Notes: a model not told the origin generated them from the sequence alone. Positions 10,341-23,711 are shown, counted from the first letter of the stretch. The stretch: 64,000 nt of DNA from Bryoerythrophyllum caledonicum (GCA_963971425.1 OZ020515.1:37586371-37650370), one strand, 5' to 3'. Translations and numbers: made by a program.

Positions 10341-13300
10341 TTACGGAGGGGGGTTTGAAGCGTCCGGAAGGGGTTGGTTGTTTTCAAGTTTACATTTATG
10401 TAGGAGTATCGACATAGCATGTTGAATTGCAATGATGTTAATATTTGAAAATGTGGTTTTGATTGAAGTGATGGGGATTTTGAATGTTTCTTCCAGGGTT
10501 GTCATTGAGGGAATGAAGGTGGTGGCTCTAGCACCCGCGGTGATGACAATGAGGGGGTCTACTTTCCATCCTAGTGCTTGGATATCGTTAAGTAGTGGTT
10601 GGTATTTATTTATTTTGTTAGCAATAGTGTCCGGAGAGAATCTGTCATTGCAATATGTGAATTCAATAAATTGGATGGTGAGACTAGGGTTTATGTGGTT
10701 TGGTGGGGGGTCTTTGTATGAAAGTCCTCTAACACATAGTAGGTCCGGTTTGAATCTTGCATTACAGTGGCATCTTTGAGTATGACAGATGCAGGGTAAT
10801 AGCCAAGGAGGGACCATATTTTCTTGTGGGTTGTCATTAAAGGTTCCGGCATTCATGAGAATGAAACATCGGGATTTGGTTGATGATATAAGTAGTTTAC
10901 GAATAGCCCAAACGGCTTTGTTATGTCTTTTGACAATTAGTGAATGTATATGGGGGTTTTGGCATTTGAGTAACACATGTAGCCATGTGTCTGGGTCCGT
11001 GGTGTTGCAAATTGGACATGTAATTGTAGGAAATCTTTCTATTCCAAAGAAGAGTTGTTTGCGGGCATTGCCCATGTATTGTCCGGTGCGGAATTTGATT
11101 AGGCATGTGATTTGTGGATCCGTGATTATGGGGTTTTTCCAAAAATTGTTGGATAGTACGTTATGAATGTTTGGGTTACCGGTCCATTTATCAATATTGG
11201 GGAAGTTTTCTGTAAGTTTTTCTAGGTTGTTTATAAGATCATATTTTTTGAGGTATTTGTCCAAGAATCGTATGGGGCCTTTATCGGGAATTTCACCCAT
11301 AGAGGGCCATTCATATCTATGAAAGTAATATGGGGTGGCATGGGCGTGTTCGTATGGGTGTTCGGCATTCTTGTGGGTTTTTTCTCTTCCTTCCTTTGCT
11401 AGTTTGTCGGCTTGCTCATTGCCGTCGATTTTAGCATGAGCTCGGACTTTGTGGAGTGTAGTAATCTGTGTACGATTTTGGAGCATTGCAACCATAGATG
11501 TAAGGATAGTTTTATCCGGGTGACTGTTGTGTAGAGTAGGGTGTTTAATATGTGTATTAAGGAGATATAATACATTTATGCAATCTGTAAAAATGTGAGC
11601 CGGTTCGTTTGGGTATTGAGTGGTGATTATTTTAAGGGTTTTATGAATAGCCATCATTTCGGCTCTTAGGATATTTTGGAGTCCGTGTAGTCTTTTGCCT
11701 AATTTAATTTGTTTGGTTGAATTGTATATCCCATAACCGGCTTTTTCTCGGTGCCAATGTCCCGGGCTTACTTCGGTTGGTTCTTTAAAGGATCCATCAG
11801 TGTAGTAGCTAAAGTTGGGGTCAAATTTAAGGTTCGTATTAATTTGGTAGTAGGAGAGGGGGAGGCTCAATTCGGTAATTGGTAATGTGGAGATGTGTGT
11901 GTGGGGGGTTTTAGACCATTTTTTGATACGGTTTACCCGAGTTGAAATGGGTGTAGGAGAGGGAGCTGCGGTGTATACCTTGTTAATGTTTAGATTTTTT
12001 GCTATCAAAGTGAGATGATTGAGGTTTACTAGATTACCTAGTTCTCTAGTTTGGTGATGTATACATATGATACGTAGGGTTGTTGGTTCAAGACGGGGTG
12101 TTTGTATATGCGGTGGTATAGTGGGTTCTTTGTAAGTCATGGAGTCAGCTTCAAATAATACTATGATGTGTGAGTCCGGGAATGGTCCTGAGTGTGGGTT
12201 AGGGTTGTTGTACCAATGAGTGTCGGGGGTGATAATAATAGTGATGTTGTAGTTGGGATCATTGTTAGCAGCTAGGCGTGCCCAATGTGTAGCTTGTTGT
12301 GTTTCTTCTTCGTTGTGAGGGTGTGCAAGGCCTATACCGCTCCATTTGTAATCAAAAGCTTTTCCAAGAGAACCAAAAATCTTATCACGTTTGAATGGAG
12401 AGTAGAATTTTGAGATTTTTGTGGAGCATGTAACGGGGGATGAAAAGTATGAATGTGTCATATTTAGAGATGTAATAAGGTAGTCTAAGATAGGATCGGA
12501 TATTATGTAGTGTGTATTTTTAAGGGGGTCATTTTTGGGTATTCGGTAGTTATATCTTTGGTATAGCCAAACAATTTCGGTTTCAAATGTTTGGGGTATT
12601 GGTTCAATGTTAATGGGGGTTTGTAGTGCGTTGTGGTATTGGTTCCACAGCCATTGTAGTCTAGCGAGTGATATGGTTATTAGATGTCTCCCATTATCTT
12701 CGTATATGTGGGCATTATCTTGTTGTATTTTGATAGTATTTGTTTGTACGAGGATGTCTGTTTCGGGGTTGCATTTTGTTGTAAAGATGTTGAGGAGGGG
12801 GATAATAAGGGGTGGCGTGACATATCTTCTATCTCGAGGTTGTGCTTGTGGATGGTGTAATTGTATGATATTTAGATAATAATTGTTTTGAGTTCTAAGG
12901 TAGTATTGTGTGAGTATTTCGATGTTATGTAAGGAAGTATTTGGGTTGTGCTAAGGGAAAAGATTTCTTTGTGTGAGCCATTTGGCATAGGTGGTGTTGT
13001 TGTGGGACCAATGGCATAGGTATGATGTATATTGTTTGCTTATGTTGTAGGAGTCAATGTACTTTCTATGTTTGTGCGCGGTTATGTTGATTATTGAGTG
13101 TATAGAAGGATTTTTTAGTATATGTGGTGGGGGATTATATGGTCGTGAATGTGGCAGGTTTGGAGGGATTAATGGGGGGTTGATGTTGTGGTGGATGTCA
13201 TTGTGATCGATGATGTATAGATCTTTGAGCGTGTACGGTGTGGCGTGAGTGGTGCAAGGGTTGGGGCATATAGGGAGGCATGGGGGATGACAAAATAGTT

Positions 13301-16300
13301 GTTTGGCAATATTTAGTGCACTTTTTATTAATTTATGAGGGGTACTGTAGAATGTTTTATAGCTCTTGTCGTCCATAAGGTGTGTTCCATTTGGTAGTGT
13401 AATTTGTTTTAGATCGGTAATGTTTGCAGAGAAGAGTTTTTGTAGGAGTTTGTCGGATAATTGTCGGTCAAGTCTAGGGAGGTTGTGTATTTCATTTGCC
13501 TAGTTTTGTTCAAGCGGCGCGGGGCCTAGTAGGAAATCTTCTAGTGTGTTTTTTAGAAATGTTTGACCTTCTGTTTTGAGTAGAAAAAGTGTGCGGGTAA
13601 TAGGAGACCAAAGACAATCAATTTTTTTAAGTCTTTGGAGGTATTGTGCTCCTCCATAAATGGCAAGAATGTGCCTAAGGAGTCCACTATAGATTAGTCC
13701 TAGTCGTCCCTTGTCGTTAAGTGCATTTTGGAGTTGTTCTCCAATACAACGTAGATAGGCATTTTTGAGGGAAAAAGCTTCTAACCCAAATAGTTCGTGA
13801 GGGAGTTGTGTTATGACATTGGGCGTACAATTAGGGAGTCCACATACTTTCTTTTGTATGGCTATGATTTTTTTATCAAGTTTGTTTATGGTGGGCATGG
13901 AATAAGGTACCGCATAGAAACTATATGAGATACCCGGACGTATGACGGTATCAATCATTTTTATTTTTTGTTGCAATGTGGCCGGGCATAGTGTAAGTTC
14001 TTTGCATTGTTTAATGAGTTTTGTAGTAGTAGCGTGAGTTTGAATTTTCCATTTTAACGATGGGACTAAGTTTATTCCAAGGTATATGTAGAGAACCGGG
14101 ATTGGTTGATTACGATATTGGATATTGGTAGCTTGAATGAGGGCTTTGAAGGCGGTCGGATTTATTTTGGATTTGTTTGGGCATCCTGTTACGGCACATT
14201 TATGTACCCCAAGTTCCATCCCGGTCCATAGACAAAATTTGTCTATTTTGTCCAGTTGAATTTGGAGTGATTTAAGGCGACCGGAAATGGCTGCTAGATC
14301 ATCGGCATATGCGTCCGAGTTTATGGTGATTTTTGAGGTGCCAAATGTGTAGCCATTATTGCCTCTTTGAAGCCATCTCAATAGAGGTTCTAGAAAAATG
14401 ATGAAGAGGTATGGGCTCAATGTATCGCCTTGGATGGTACCACGTTGGATAGGGATAGGGCATGTTTTACCAAAGAATTCTCCGGTATATGTAGTTGTAG
14501 ATTGCGAGTATATATTACCAACCAGTGTGACTGCGTCTTCCGGATATCCTAGATCACTCATTATGGCTAGCAGCCGGGGATGGTCAATGGAACCGAATGC
14601 GTTTTTAAAGTCGATGTAGAGTATGTAGATGTCTTTATTGGTGAATTTTGCATCTTCAAGTGCGGCAATGAGGGTTTGAAGTTGTCGTGTGGTACTTCTC
14701 TCGGCTCTAAATCCTTCTTGGCTTTCATGTAATATTTGGTGTATTTCCCCGTAAGTCGATAATATTGATGTTAGTGTGCTAGTATATAATTTATAAATGG
14801 TGTTAGCTAAAGCTATAGGTCGGTGGTTAGGTAGCTCGGATGGGTTTCCTTTTTTGTATAGTAAGATTGTTAGACTTGTTTTCCAGGAGGCGGGAATGGA
14901 TTTTTGTTTATAGCAGTGAAGAAAGAATAATGATAGGAGGTCGTGGAATCTTGGGGGCATGTTTTTTAGAATTGAGTTGGGTATATGGTACGGGCCGGGG
15001 GCTTTGTTAGTTTCCAAATTTTTTAGACACATGTTATATGTGTCTCTGTTATAATATGTGTGGAGAGGTATTGTTGGTTAGCCTCTTTTGTCAATGGTAA
15101 GTCCGTCTAAATCATGCCACGGGTATTGCCTAACTCCGCACGTGCATGTTGATGTGTGTTGTGGTTGGAAGTGACATGTGGGGGTGGTTGGTCTATTGTT
15201 TATGGATTGTTGAAAATGTATTTCGTTTGCAATGTCATGAGGGCTGGTTAGAATGTTATTGTTTTGATCTAAGATGCAATCTTGTGGTAAGTTTGTGTTA
15301 TTTTTAAAGACTTTTCTATTAATCTTTTTTGGGCTAGTTTCGTATAATTGGCGATACTTAGATATGGCTTTTTTGACACATTCTCTTGCATATTTTGTAG
15401 TAATTTTCCGAGCTCCTTTATTGGGAGTTTTTGCAATGGTTGCAATGTCTTTTAGCCATTCGTCATGAGAGGTGTTAAGTAGTGGTAATTGTGGGATATG
15501 AGGGTGACGTAGGTTTTGTAGTTCGGAGATTATGGGGTGGGTTTGCCAATTTTGATTAGTTTTGGCGGTGTAGATTGTTTTACGAATGGTGTGGTATGTA
15601 GCAAGATGTTGTTTCCACTTTTTTGCTAGTTTTCTCGGGAGATATCCCCCTTGTTTTGAGGTTCTAGGTGTGAGTTGAGGAATTGGGGGAGCTTTACAAA
15701 TCTTTTCTAATATAGTAGAAATTTCATTAATAAGTTTGTCAAGATTCGTGCAAGCTTCTTCCCATTGTATTTGTATGAGGTGTTGGTGGTTAGAAAGAGT
15801 ATCTGTAAGGGAGTTTATTTGTATTGAGTTTTTTTCAAAGAATGTAGTGTTGAAGTTATAGAGGTTTTCTTTTGGGATAGGATTTTGTATTTTAGTATCA
15901 TTTGAGTTGATGGTTGTAGGAGGTCTACTTATAAGGGTGTTGTGAGGTATATTGAGTTGGATTGGGAAGTGGTCCGAATTTAGGTTGGTTGTAGTATTTG
16001 TGGTAGATGTGTAATGGGTATGGTTAGGTGTTTTAATGTAAAAACCATCAATTAGGCTAGTGTGTGTGTAATTATGTCCACCTTGGCGAGAGTATTGTGT
16101 ATTCGTTGGGATTAGATATAACCCTAGGTTATCCGTATAATTACGCCATTGATAATCTATGTCCATTGGGGGGTAGAAACCTCTCCGTATTGCCGTCCAA
16201 TAAGGGCGATATCTCGGTTAAAGTCTCCGCAAAGTATTATTGTATGGTTAGTATGTGTATTTATTTGTGAAGTGATGAAATTTTGAATTTCTGGGATAAG

Positions 16301-17359
16301 CCTCGAGTCTACTATGTGTGAGGGCATGTATAGGTGAAGAATGAGCCATGGTTGAAGGGGTTGGTTAGTAATTTCAATAATTTGAAGATATGGTGATATA
16401 TTAGTCGGGGTGGGGATTTTAGTAATGTTCCCGGGGAAGGCGTATGATTGGTGTATGAGCATGAGTAGGCCTTCTCTTGCCGGTGTATATGGCCTTCGTT
16501 GTTGGATGCATTGTGTGAGAGAGTGAGTGTTGTTAAATATAAGTTTATAATCAGGGAATGTTTTTTGGATGTATCTTGTGGATATAGTAGCAGTTATTTT
16601 AGTTTCTTGTATGGAAATTATGGCGGGTGGAGTGTTGGTGTGGGCGGTTAGATTATGGATGCAAGGTAAAGCAGTATTAAGTGTTGAGGCATTCCATGTA
16701 GTTATATATGTGTTTCTATTGTCTGTATTGTCGTGGTTGCAAAGTGGAGGGGAGATGTGGGTGGGTGTCGGGGTAGGGTGCATATAGGCATGGATTGGTT
16801 CAAAGCATCTAAGGGCTTCAAGGATGAGATTATGTGGGAAGTAGGGAAATTTTAGCTGTAGTTCGTCTGGGGAGGGGGGTGGGGTTTGGCTATGAATAAA
16901 GTTGTATAGGTCATTATGTATTGAGGTTTTGTGTTCAAAAAGGTGTTGGTTTTCCTCTAGGAATTTGGTGTATGGGTGGTGTGTGTCAATATGTCTTTCA
17001 GGGGGATTATGTAGGGAGGATAGGGTATTTAGTAGTATATTTGTCCAATATGTTGGATTTGTGTTGGTAGAGTGTTGGTTGGTGATATTGTTGCATTCGT
17101 CTATTGATGGATGGAGGGTGGTAATTATTGCGAATAAGATATGTATGGATGGGTGGTTGATTTTTTGGTGTATGTAACGGGAAATGTTGGGGTAGAGGGT
17201 AGAAAAAGTTTGGTGAAGTGTGTGATTATTTTTTAGAAGTGGTGCAAAGGAAGATGCAATGTGTTGATATTCGGGGTATAGTTTAATAGTATTTGGAATG
17301 AAATATATTTTTGATATTCGTTTGTGTGTTTTTTGATGGTTGTGGAAGACATTTGGCAT
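10341..17359 (-). pseudogene. LINE ORF2: AP endonuclease, reverse transcriptase, RNase H, CCHC finger, restriction-like endonuclease
   Basis: Minus strand, about 2340 codons. Segments: 17359-16157 and 16166-15078 hold the endonuclease/exonuclease/phosphatase fold, with TWNASTLNT, SIQETKI, CGDFNRDIALIGRQ and a final NLNSDHFPIQL (the SDH block). 15032-13500 is the reverse transcriptase, with NKAPGPYHIPNSIL, LYIDFKNAFGSIDH, a TIQGDTLSPYLF block and the catalytic YADD (minus strand near 14310-14290). 12461-10341 holds RNase H (YTDGSF, RAEMMAI, IFTDCIN, DGNEQADKLAK) and CPICNTTDPDTWLHVLLKCQ. It also holds FKPDLLCVRG ... IQFIEFTYCNDRF ... KINKYQPLL, the PD-ExT-KxxKY pattern of the R2/Dualen restriction-like endonuclease. 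Lesions: one missing C in a C6 run near 16175-16170, and in-frame stops TAA at 15080-15078, TAG at 13502-13500 and TAG at 12953-12951. No other frame break was seen. It nicks target DNA and reverse-transcribes its own RNA at the nick. Confidence 0.85.
10345..10800 (-). other. C-terminal restriction-like endonuclease (RLE) signature inside ORF2
   Basis: After RNase H and a CCHC finger (minus strand about 11022-10960), the C-terminus reads FKPDLLC, about 25 residues later IEFTYCND, about 20 residues later KINKYQPLL, then PLIVITAGA. In R2-type and Dualen LINEs the RLE has the same order: CCHC, K/R-PD-L, (D/E)-x-T, and K-x-x-K-Y. The residues match by eye. No structural prediction was possible. 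Confidence 0.65.
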
Positions 17360-17386
17360 TGGGCCGGGGTTAGTTTCTATGTCTCC
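17360..17386 (-). other. 2A-like (StopGo) peptide coding sequence GDIETNPGP
   Basis: Directly upstream of the ORF2 methionine the minus strand reads, in the ORF2 frame, KLLIILCGDIETNPGP then M. This matches the D-(V/I)-E-x-N-P-G-P consensus with the hydrophobic leucines that usually precede it. 2A peptides make the ribosome skip the Gly-Pro bond. They are known at the N-terminus of ORF2-like proteins of L1Tc and of some metazoan APE-type LINEs. In this copy no in-frame ATG is open upstream: the nearest ATG (about 60-90 bases before the motif) is in another frame, which implies a further indel. Confidence 0.8.
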
Positions 17387-17458
17387 ACAAAGTATAATTA
17401 ATAATTTGTAGTGTATAATGTTTATGGCTGCTAGTGGAAGGGGTGTGGGGCATAGTTG

Positions 17459-18611
<1,153 letters not shown>

Positions 18612-20296
18612 TTAGTTTGACATATCCATCTTGTTTTCAATGGCTCTTTGCTCCCGTTCCGATGCTTGAGATTCTGCAGCCATGATGGTAGCAATGAGTT
18701 GGGAGCGAAGGGTTGACATTTCCCCTCTAAGGGATTTTACCGTGTTGGCTTGCACTAGGTCCGCATATTGTCTAGCTTCTTCCACGATTTCCCCTTTCAT
18801 AGTCTTCATTTCTCTCCGTAGTTGTTGTAGGATAACACCATTGCTTTTGATTGGGCCATTCTCCATAGCAATTACCGCGTTTGCTACAACAGAGTTTACA
18901 TCCGAGAACCCTAATCTTGTCAACTCATCCACACTTGGTTTGTTACTCCCGTCCAAACTTTTGGGGTGGGGGGTGAACATGATGTACTTTCCGTGGAGTT
19001 GTTTACTTTGTTTGACATATTTTTTGTATACTGCTGCATTTAGACACTCAATGTTGCAAGTTCCTACATGCCTACCATGTTCGAGTTTGAAGAATGTATC
19101 AACCACATTCTCCACCCCTAGTATGGATTTTATCCCATCCGCTAGCTCTTTTTCACTTTTTGTTTTGTTGAGATTTTTTGCAATGAGAATTAGACAATTC
19201 TTTTTTGCAATCTCATCCTCATCCATCTTTCGGGTTGCAAAGGTCGTACAAAGATCTCATTATGCAATGAGATCTTGTAGTCTTTAACCTTGGCCGCTTG
19301 CATTGGAGAGGGGGTTTTGACCCATGCAAACTCAAAGATGGCTTTCTTTTCTATCCCTGTAACTTCAAAATCGTATCCTCTCGCAAAACTATCCTTTACG
19401 ATCTCATTGTGTAGGTCATATGACTCTCTATTGGCAAGGTTGGGGCCGGAGATTTTGACCGATAAAAGATGCAAAAAGGCCAATGCATCGTATGATTTAC
19501 ATACTTTGCCAATATGTGGGATTCCTTCATTCAAGGTGAGAATGAAGGGCCTCAGACCTTTTAGCAGCCCTTTACCATCTTTCTCCGGGTTTTTTAGGTG
19601 CAATTTCACCACCCCGTTCCACTTTTTGGATTGGTGATAGCAAAATATTGCTATGGGTTCACCAATCCGAGTGCCCAAGGAAATCCCCATATTTTTAAGT
19701 CTTGTTTTGACTTTCTCTAGCACAACCTCTTTTCCCCATGTTTGATCCCCAAGTTCAAAGTGAATTGAAACTTGGTAATCTAAGGCAAAATCCTCTTCAT
19801 CTACCTCAACTTCACTTGGAAGTTGGGTGAGGTTGAAGTGATTGCCCTCCTTCCCATCGATTCTTTTCGAGGGCCATTCTCCTTGGGGGACAAAAGGAAA
19901 AGATGGTATTGCCTCAATATTTTCAGCTGCCTCTATGGGACTTAGACCGTTTTGCACTAATTCTTCTAATGCAATCAATGATACTTTGGGACTACCATTT
20001 GTCTTTGCAAGTGTGTTCATTGTGTTGAATCCTAACCAATATTCGGTGTGAGGCAAACTTGTTGCCTTCACCTTTTTCTGGGTGGTACTTGCAGCAATCA
20101 AGACATTTTGTGACACATCCACATCATATGAACCCTCTTCTACTACTTCAACAAATAATCTTTTGGAAGGAGTGGTCGTTGTTTGAAGTTGAGCCATGCT
20201 GTAGATATCAAGAGAGAGAGTGTTACTAGGAGTGTAGTGAAGGATTTCTACATCAATGCCCCTTATCATCTTGCCTTTAGCTTCTCCCCTCAACAT
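18612..20296 (-). pseudogene. LINE ORF1 (nucleic-acid-binding, RRM-like fold plus coiled coil), split by a frame change
   Basis: Two minus-strand frames overlap: 20296-19190 and 19226-18612. The first likely starts at an internal MAQLQTTTTPSKRLF and carries a domain with VSIHFELGDQTWGKEVV, then WNGVVKLHLKNPEKDGKGLL. Its sequence is unlike anything I can name. The second begins MDEDEIAKKNCLILIAKNL, resembles a small RRM-like fold (LILIAKNL as one strand), and ends in about 70 residues rich in Glu/Arg/Leu heptads (QLRREMKTMKGEIVEEARQY), a probable coiled coil. ORF1 proteins of LINEs bind the element RNA and form multimers. The switch of frame occurs at or before ATTGCAAAAAAGAATTG. It could be one lost base or a programmed shift. 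It sits upstream of the 2A-ORF2 unit in the expected order. Confidence 0.6.
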
Positions 20297-20299
20297 ATG

Positions 20300-22771
20300 T
20301 TAAGGGCTTGGTGAAGCTAAAGTGATCAAGAAGGGGTGTAGTTGAACAATGAACATGTCACACAAGCCATTATCTAAACCACTGTTTACTAAAGGTTTCA
20401 AATGAAAGGAACTAGGACTATGACGTTTAGCTACTTTTATACATTCACACACATGAGAGGTGCCATAATGGTGGTCACCTCTCCAAATGGACACTTTTGA
20501 TATTAAGATTTGTATGAATGACACTTGGTTTGCATAATAAACCCAATGATATAGAATACTAACAAGCTGCTGTAAAGAGAGAGGAGAAGGGCTATGACCT
20601 GATTTTTTACTCCTCCCTTGGCTGTAGTAGTGCCAAATCTTGACTTGCGCGTACCCTGACTTCTTTCTGTAATCGCTAGGGCTTTCTAGGCATATTGGTT
20701 GCAATAGGGGGTTAGAAGACCTCTTACGGTTTGCAACAAGAGTCCACCTTCTTCTTCTAGTTCCAGGCCTCCAGCGTCCTCCCACGATCTCCCACTTTTC
20801 GGTGTGGGTACTAGGCGTGAATTGCGGCTTGAGTCTTCCGCTGTGTGTGTTGTGGTCGGCTACGTTTGTCGGCTTACTGGTACATCTCGTGGGTTGGCAG
20901 GGCGCGGCGGCTAGGGACTCCGACGTCTTCGGCTTAGGACTGCGGCGTCTTCTGCGTCTCCGGCGTGGGTTGTTTCCGTTTGAACCAGTCCGTCCTTCGA
21001 TGGTACTCCTTCCTCTCAAACTGTCCGTGCCTATTCTGCGAAAGGTGGAGTTGGGCTCCGGAGAGGGTGGGTCGAGGGCGAAAGTATGTTGTGGGTGAGG
21101 GTCTTGGTCTGTGCTCGGTCGCCTGGGTGTCGCACTTGGACTCCAGTAGGTGTGGTTAGGTTTTGGTGAGGGTGGGTGGAGGGCGGTCCTGGGTCTTGAG
21201 CGAGGGTTGGTCTTGGACGTGGGTGGGCCTGGGCCGAGAGTGAGTCTTGAGCGGGGGTTGGTCGTGGGCTGGGGTGAGCCGAGGGCGAGAATGGGTTGCG
21301 GTCGTCGTGGTCTCCTGTCTTTGCACGCTGTATTGCTTGAGCTCAGGGTTTCGGTGCATTGCATGGCTCTTCGGGCTTCATCAGCGACATGCGGCGATAC
21401 GCGGGGCTCCTCGGGCTGAGAATGGGTTGCGGTCGAGGGCGAGAGTGGGTCGCAGTCTCCGTGATCTTCAGCAGCGATATGCAGGTCTCTTCGGACTGAT
21501 GTTGGCGACAGAGTGCTTCGGGCTTTAGCAGCGAAATACGGCGTGTTTCTGTGGGTTGCAGACTTCGGCGATTCGGTAAGGTCACTTCTGTTGTTGTCCA
21601 CTGCCGGCAGTCCTACTTGAAATGTTGGAGTCTTGGTCTTGAGGTCGCGCCGTTTTCTTCCTTGTATATCTTGTGCTTGTGTGCTTTCTGATTCGCTCTC
21701 TTCTGTGATGCGTAGGTGTAGGGGATTTTGGGGGGAGCATATCAAAATCACGTTAGCGTTAGCTAGATCTAGAGTAATCCCAACATAAAACATGCAGTTT
21801 TGAATGACAAAAGTAAGTGGCTCTTCACAGATTCGGCGCGTCTTTGAGAACTGTTGGTGCGGCGGCTCCACCACTCGCAGGACTTCTCGCAGGTGACCGT
21901 CCTTCACTCTAGTAGCGCAGGTAGATCTTTGTCTTCTAATGGCAGAGGAAGCGTATTTGCGCATTAGAGCAAAGTGAGAGGGCTTGATAGTCAGATGGGA
22001 TCACATTATATGTCTATTGGCGAGTTGCCGTTTTTTGGATGTCTTTGCATTCGATGAACATCGTCGCTTGTGGGCTTGTGGTCGTTTAGGGTCGGCGCCT
22101 TCTGAGTGTTGTTTGAATGTTCTTTGTCGGATGTGGTGTTGTAGATGTGATCTTGAATCTTGGTCTCTCATGGATTTGCCGTTTTTCTGGGTGTTGCGGC
22201 GGCTAGGGTTTTGTTGCAATAGCAGTTGGTGGTCTTCTCTTGTGTGATTCGCGTTGTTCCTTTGGTCATTTGGCATAGGTTTGCAACAAAAGAGAGGCAA
22301 AGAAAATGTAGTGGTGAGACCACTTACCTGGGTGTGTGCATACCTAGGTTTTGTTCGTTGTCTTATAAGCTTGTTTCCATGTTGATACGCTTTTGTTGCA
22401 GTCTTTGTCAGCTGATGTTTTCTTGTCCTTTGTTTATCTATGTTTGCTGTTGCTTCCTGTCCGCTGTAAATGTTCTTTTTTCCACCTACATGACATTTGT
22501 GGTTTGTGAGTTTGGAAATCGGGGTTAGTGTACTTACCTTAATTGAAGGAGATGTGGCGGTTGCAGCCCGTTGATGCTGCATATGCTTTGTTGTTGGAGG
22601 CAATTTGGGCGTGTGTTTTGGTGTGGAAGTGGCGTACTTTTGGCGGCATTTCTTCTTGGAGTTTGCTGTTGGTGTTGCTCCTGCGGCGATTGTACTCTCT
22701 GCGCCTGCCCTCGTCTCTACTGATTCTCTAGTGCCTCTACTTTTGCTCCCGCAGCGTCTGTTCTCGTCCAT
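20300..22771 (-). other. LINE 5' region with long low-complexity open frames
   Basis: In the same frame as the first ORF1 segment the minus strand is open from 22771 to 22001 and from 21964 to 20300, broken only by single stops at 22003-22001 and 20302-20300. The conceptual products are rich in Arg, Pro, Ser and Thr (e.g. RRRRRRRRSPKPKTSES) and match no family I know. The region is GC-rich with imperfect GGGTTGGTCGTGGGC-type repeats near 21150-21300, and open frames also occur on the other strand, so coding is doubtful. It may be a long 5' untranslated/promoter region or a decayed extra ORF. Confidence 0.4.
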
Positions 22772-23000
22772 ACTGATCTTCTAGTGCCGCATTCATTCGT
22801 TCTCGCTGCGCCTGTCCTCGTCCTTGCTGTACTTCCAGTGCCGCATTCATTCGTTCTCGTTGCGCCTGTCCTCGTCCTTGCTGTACTTCCAGTGCCGCCT
22901 TCTTTCGCTCTCGCTGCGCCTGTCCTCGTCCATGCTGATCCTCTAGTACTGCATACTTTTGCTCTGAAGCTGTTGTTGGCGATGATTATACAGCTCTTCT
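22679..23000. repeat. 54-bp tandem repeat, about 5-6 copies, in the LINE 5' region
   Basis: Copies start near 22733, 22787, 22841, 22895 and 22949, spaced exactly 54 bases, with a more diverged one near 22679. The core is CATTCGTTCTCGCTGCGCC. The period is a multiple of three: on the element's sense strand one frame gives an 18-residue unit around LEVQQGRGQAQRERMN. Tandem monomers in a LINE 5' region recall the promoter monomers of some mammalian L1 elements, though function here is unknown. Confidence 0.85.
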
Positions 23001-23697
23001 TGCTGTAGGGTAGAGCTGCTGCCCTGTGCTGGTCGTACCTTTCGTAGTCCTACGGGGTTAGTCTTGTCTTCCTATTACTACTATTTGGCACTCTGTATGG
23101 AGGGTTAGTCATTAATCCTATTATCATAACACTCACTGTTGTATGCATATCCTTAATGTAGACTTTACTACAAAGCATTTGCAAGTGCAGAAATAGAAAA
23201 CTTAGCTGATTTGAAGGTCGTTGAGTCGTTGAAAACAAGTCTTGTGTGTTGGCGTCGATCTGTGAGTTTGTTGTGGATGCTGTGCCCTCCTCTTGATATT
23301 GCTTGTATCCTAGTTGGGGAGGGGGTTGGTGTATGGTGTTTCTATGGAGTTGTGGTAACCATAACTAGATCTGAACTGTTGAGAGGTGACATGGGAGATG
23401 TAAATCTAGATCTGGATCTGAGCCAACACAGAGCCCTGCAAGAGATTTACTCTGTCAAACCATCACTAGATTGTAGACTCTCCATTCAACCTTTGCAACG
23501 CAAGATCTAGACTATTAATCCCTTCAACACTTCAGACACCATAGAAGTACCATTCAGCAGAAAAAGATGCACACACGGGGATCACAATGAGCCCAGCAAC
23601 CCTCATTGTTGTGTACATAACTTTTGCGCCTAACACCCAAAGAACCCCTCCTCACCAGGTTTTACGGAGCTACTCCTCGCTCATCTCAACCCAACAG

Positions 23698-23711
23698 TCC
23701 ACTATAAAGAA
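23698..23711. repeat. LINE target-site duplication, 5'-side copy
   Basis: TCCACTATAAAGAA, identical to 10091-10104. It marks the inferred 5' end of the minus-strand LINE at 23697, whose first bases would be CTGTTGGGTTGAG. Confidence 0.7.

Noticed and set aside
20802..21528. Plus-strand open frames in the 20.8-21.5 kb GC-rich region
   Set aside because: They lie antisense in the LINE 5' region, are repeat-rich and show no family features.
22784..23008. Plus-strand frame with an 18-residue VPHSFVLAAPVLVLAVL-type repeat
   Set aside because: It is the reverse strand of the 54-bp tandem array in the LINE 5' region, with no other support for coding.
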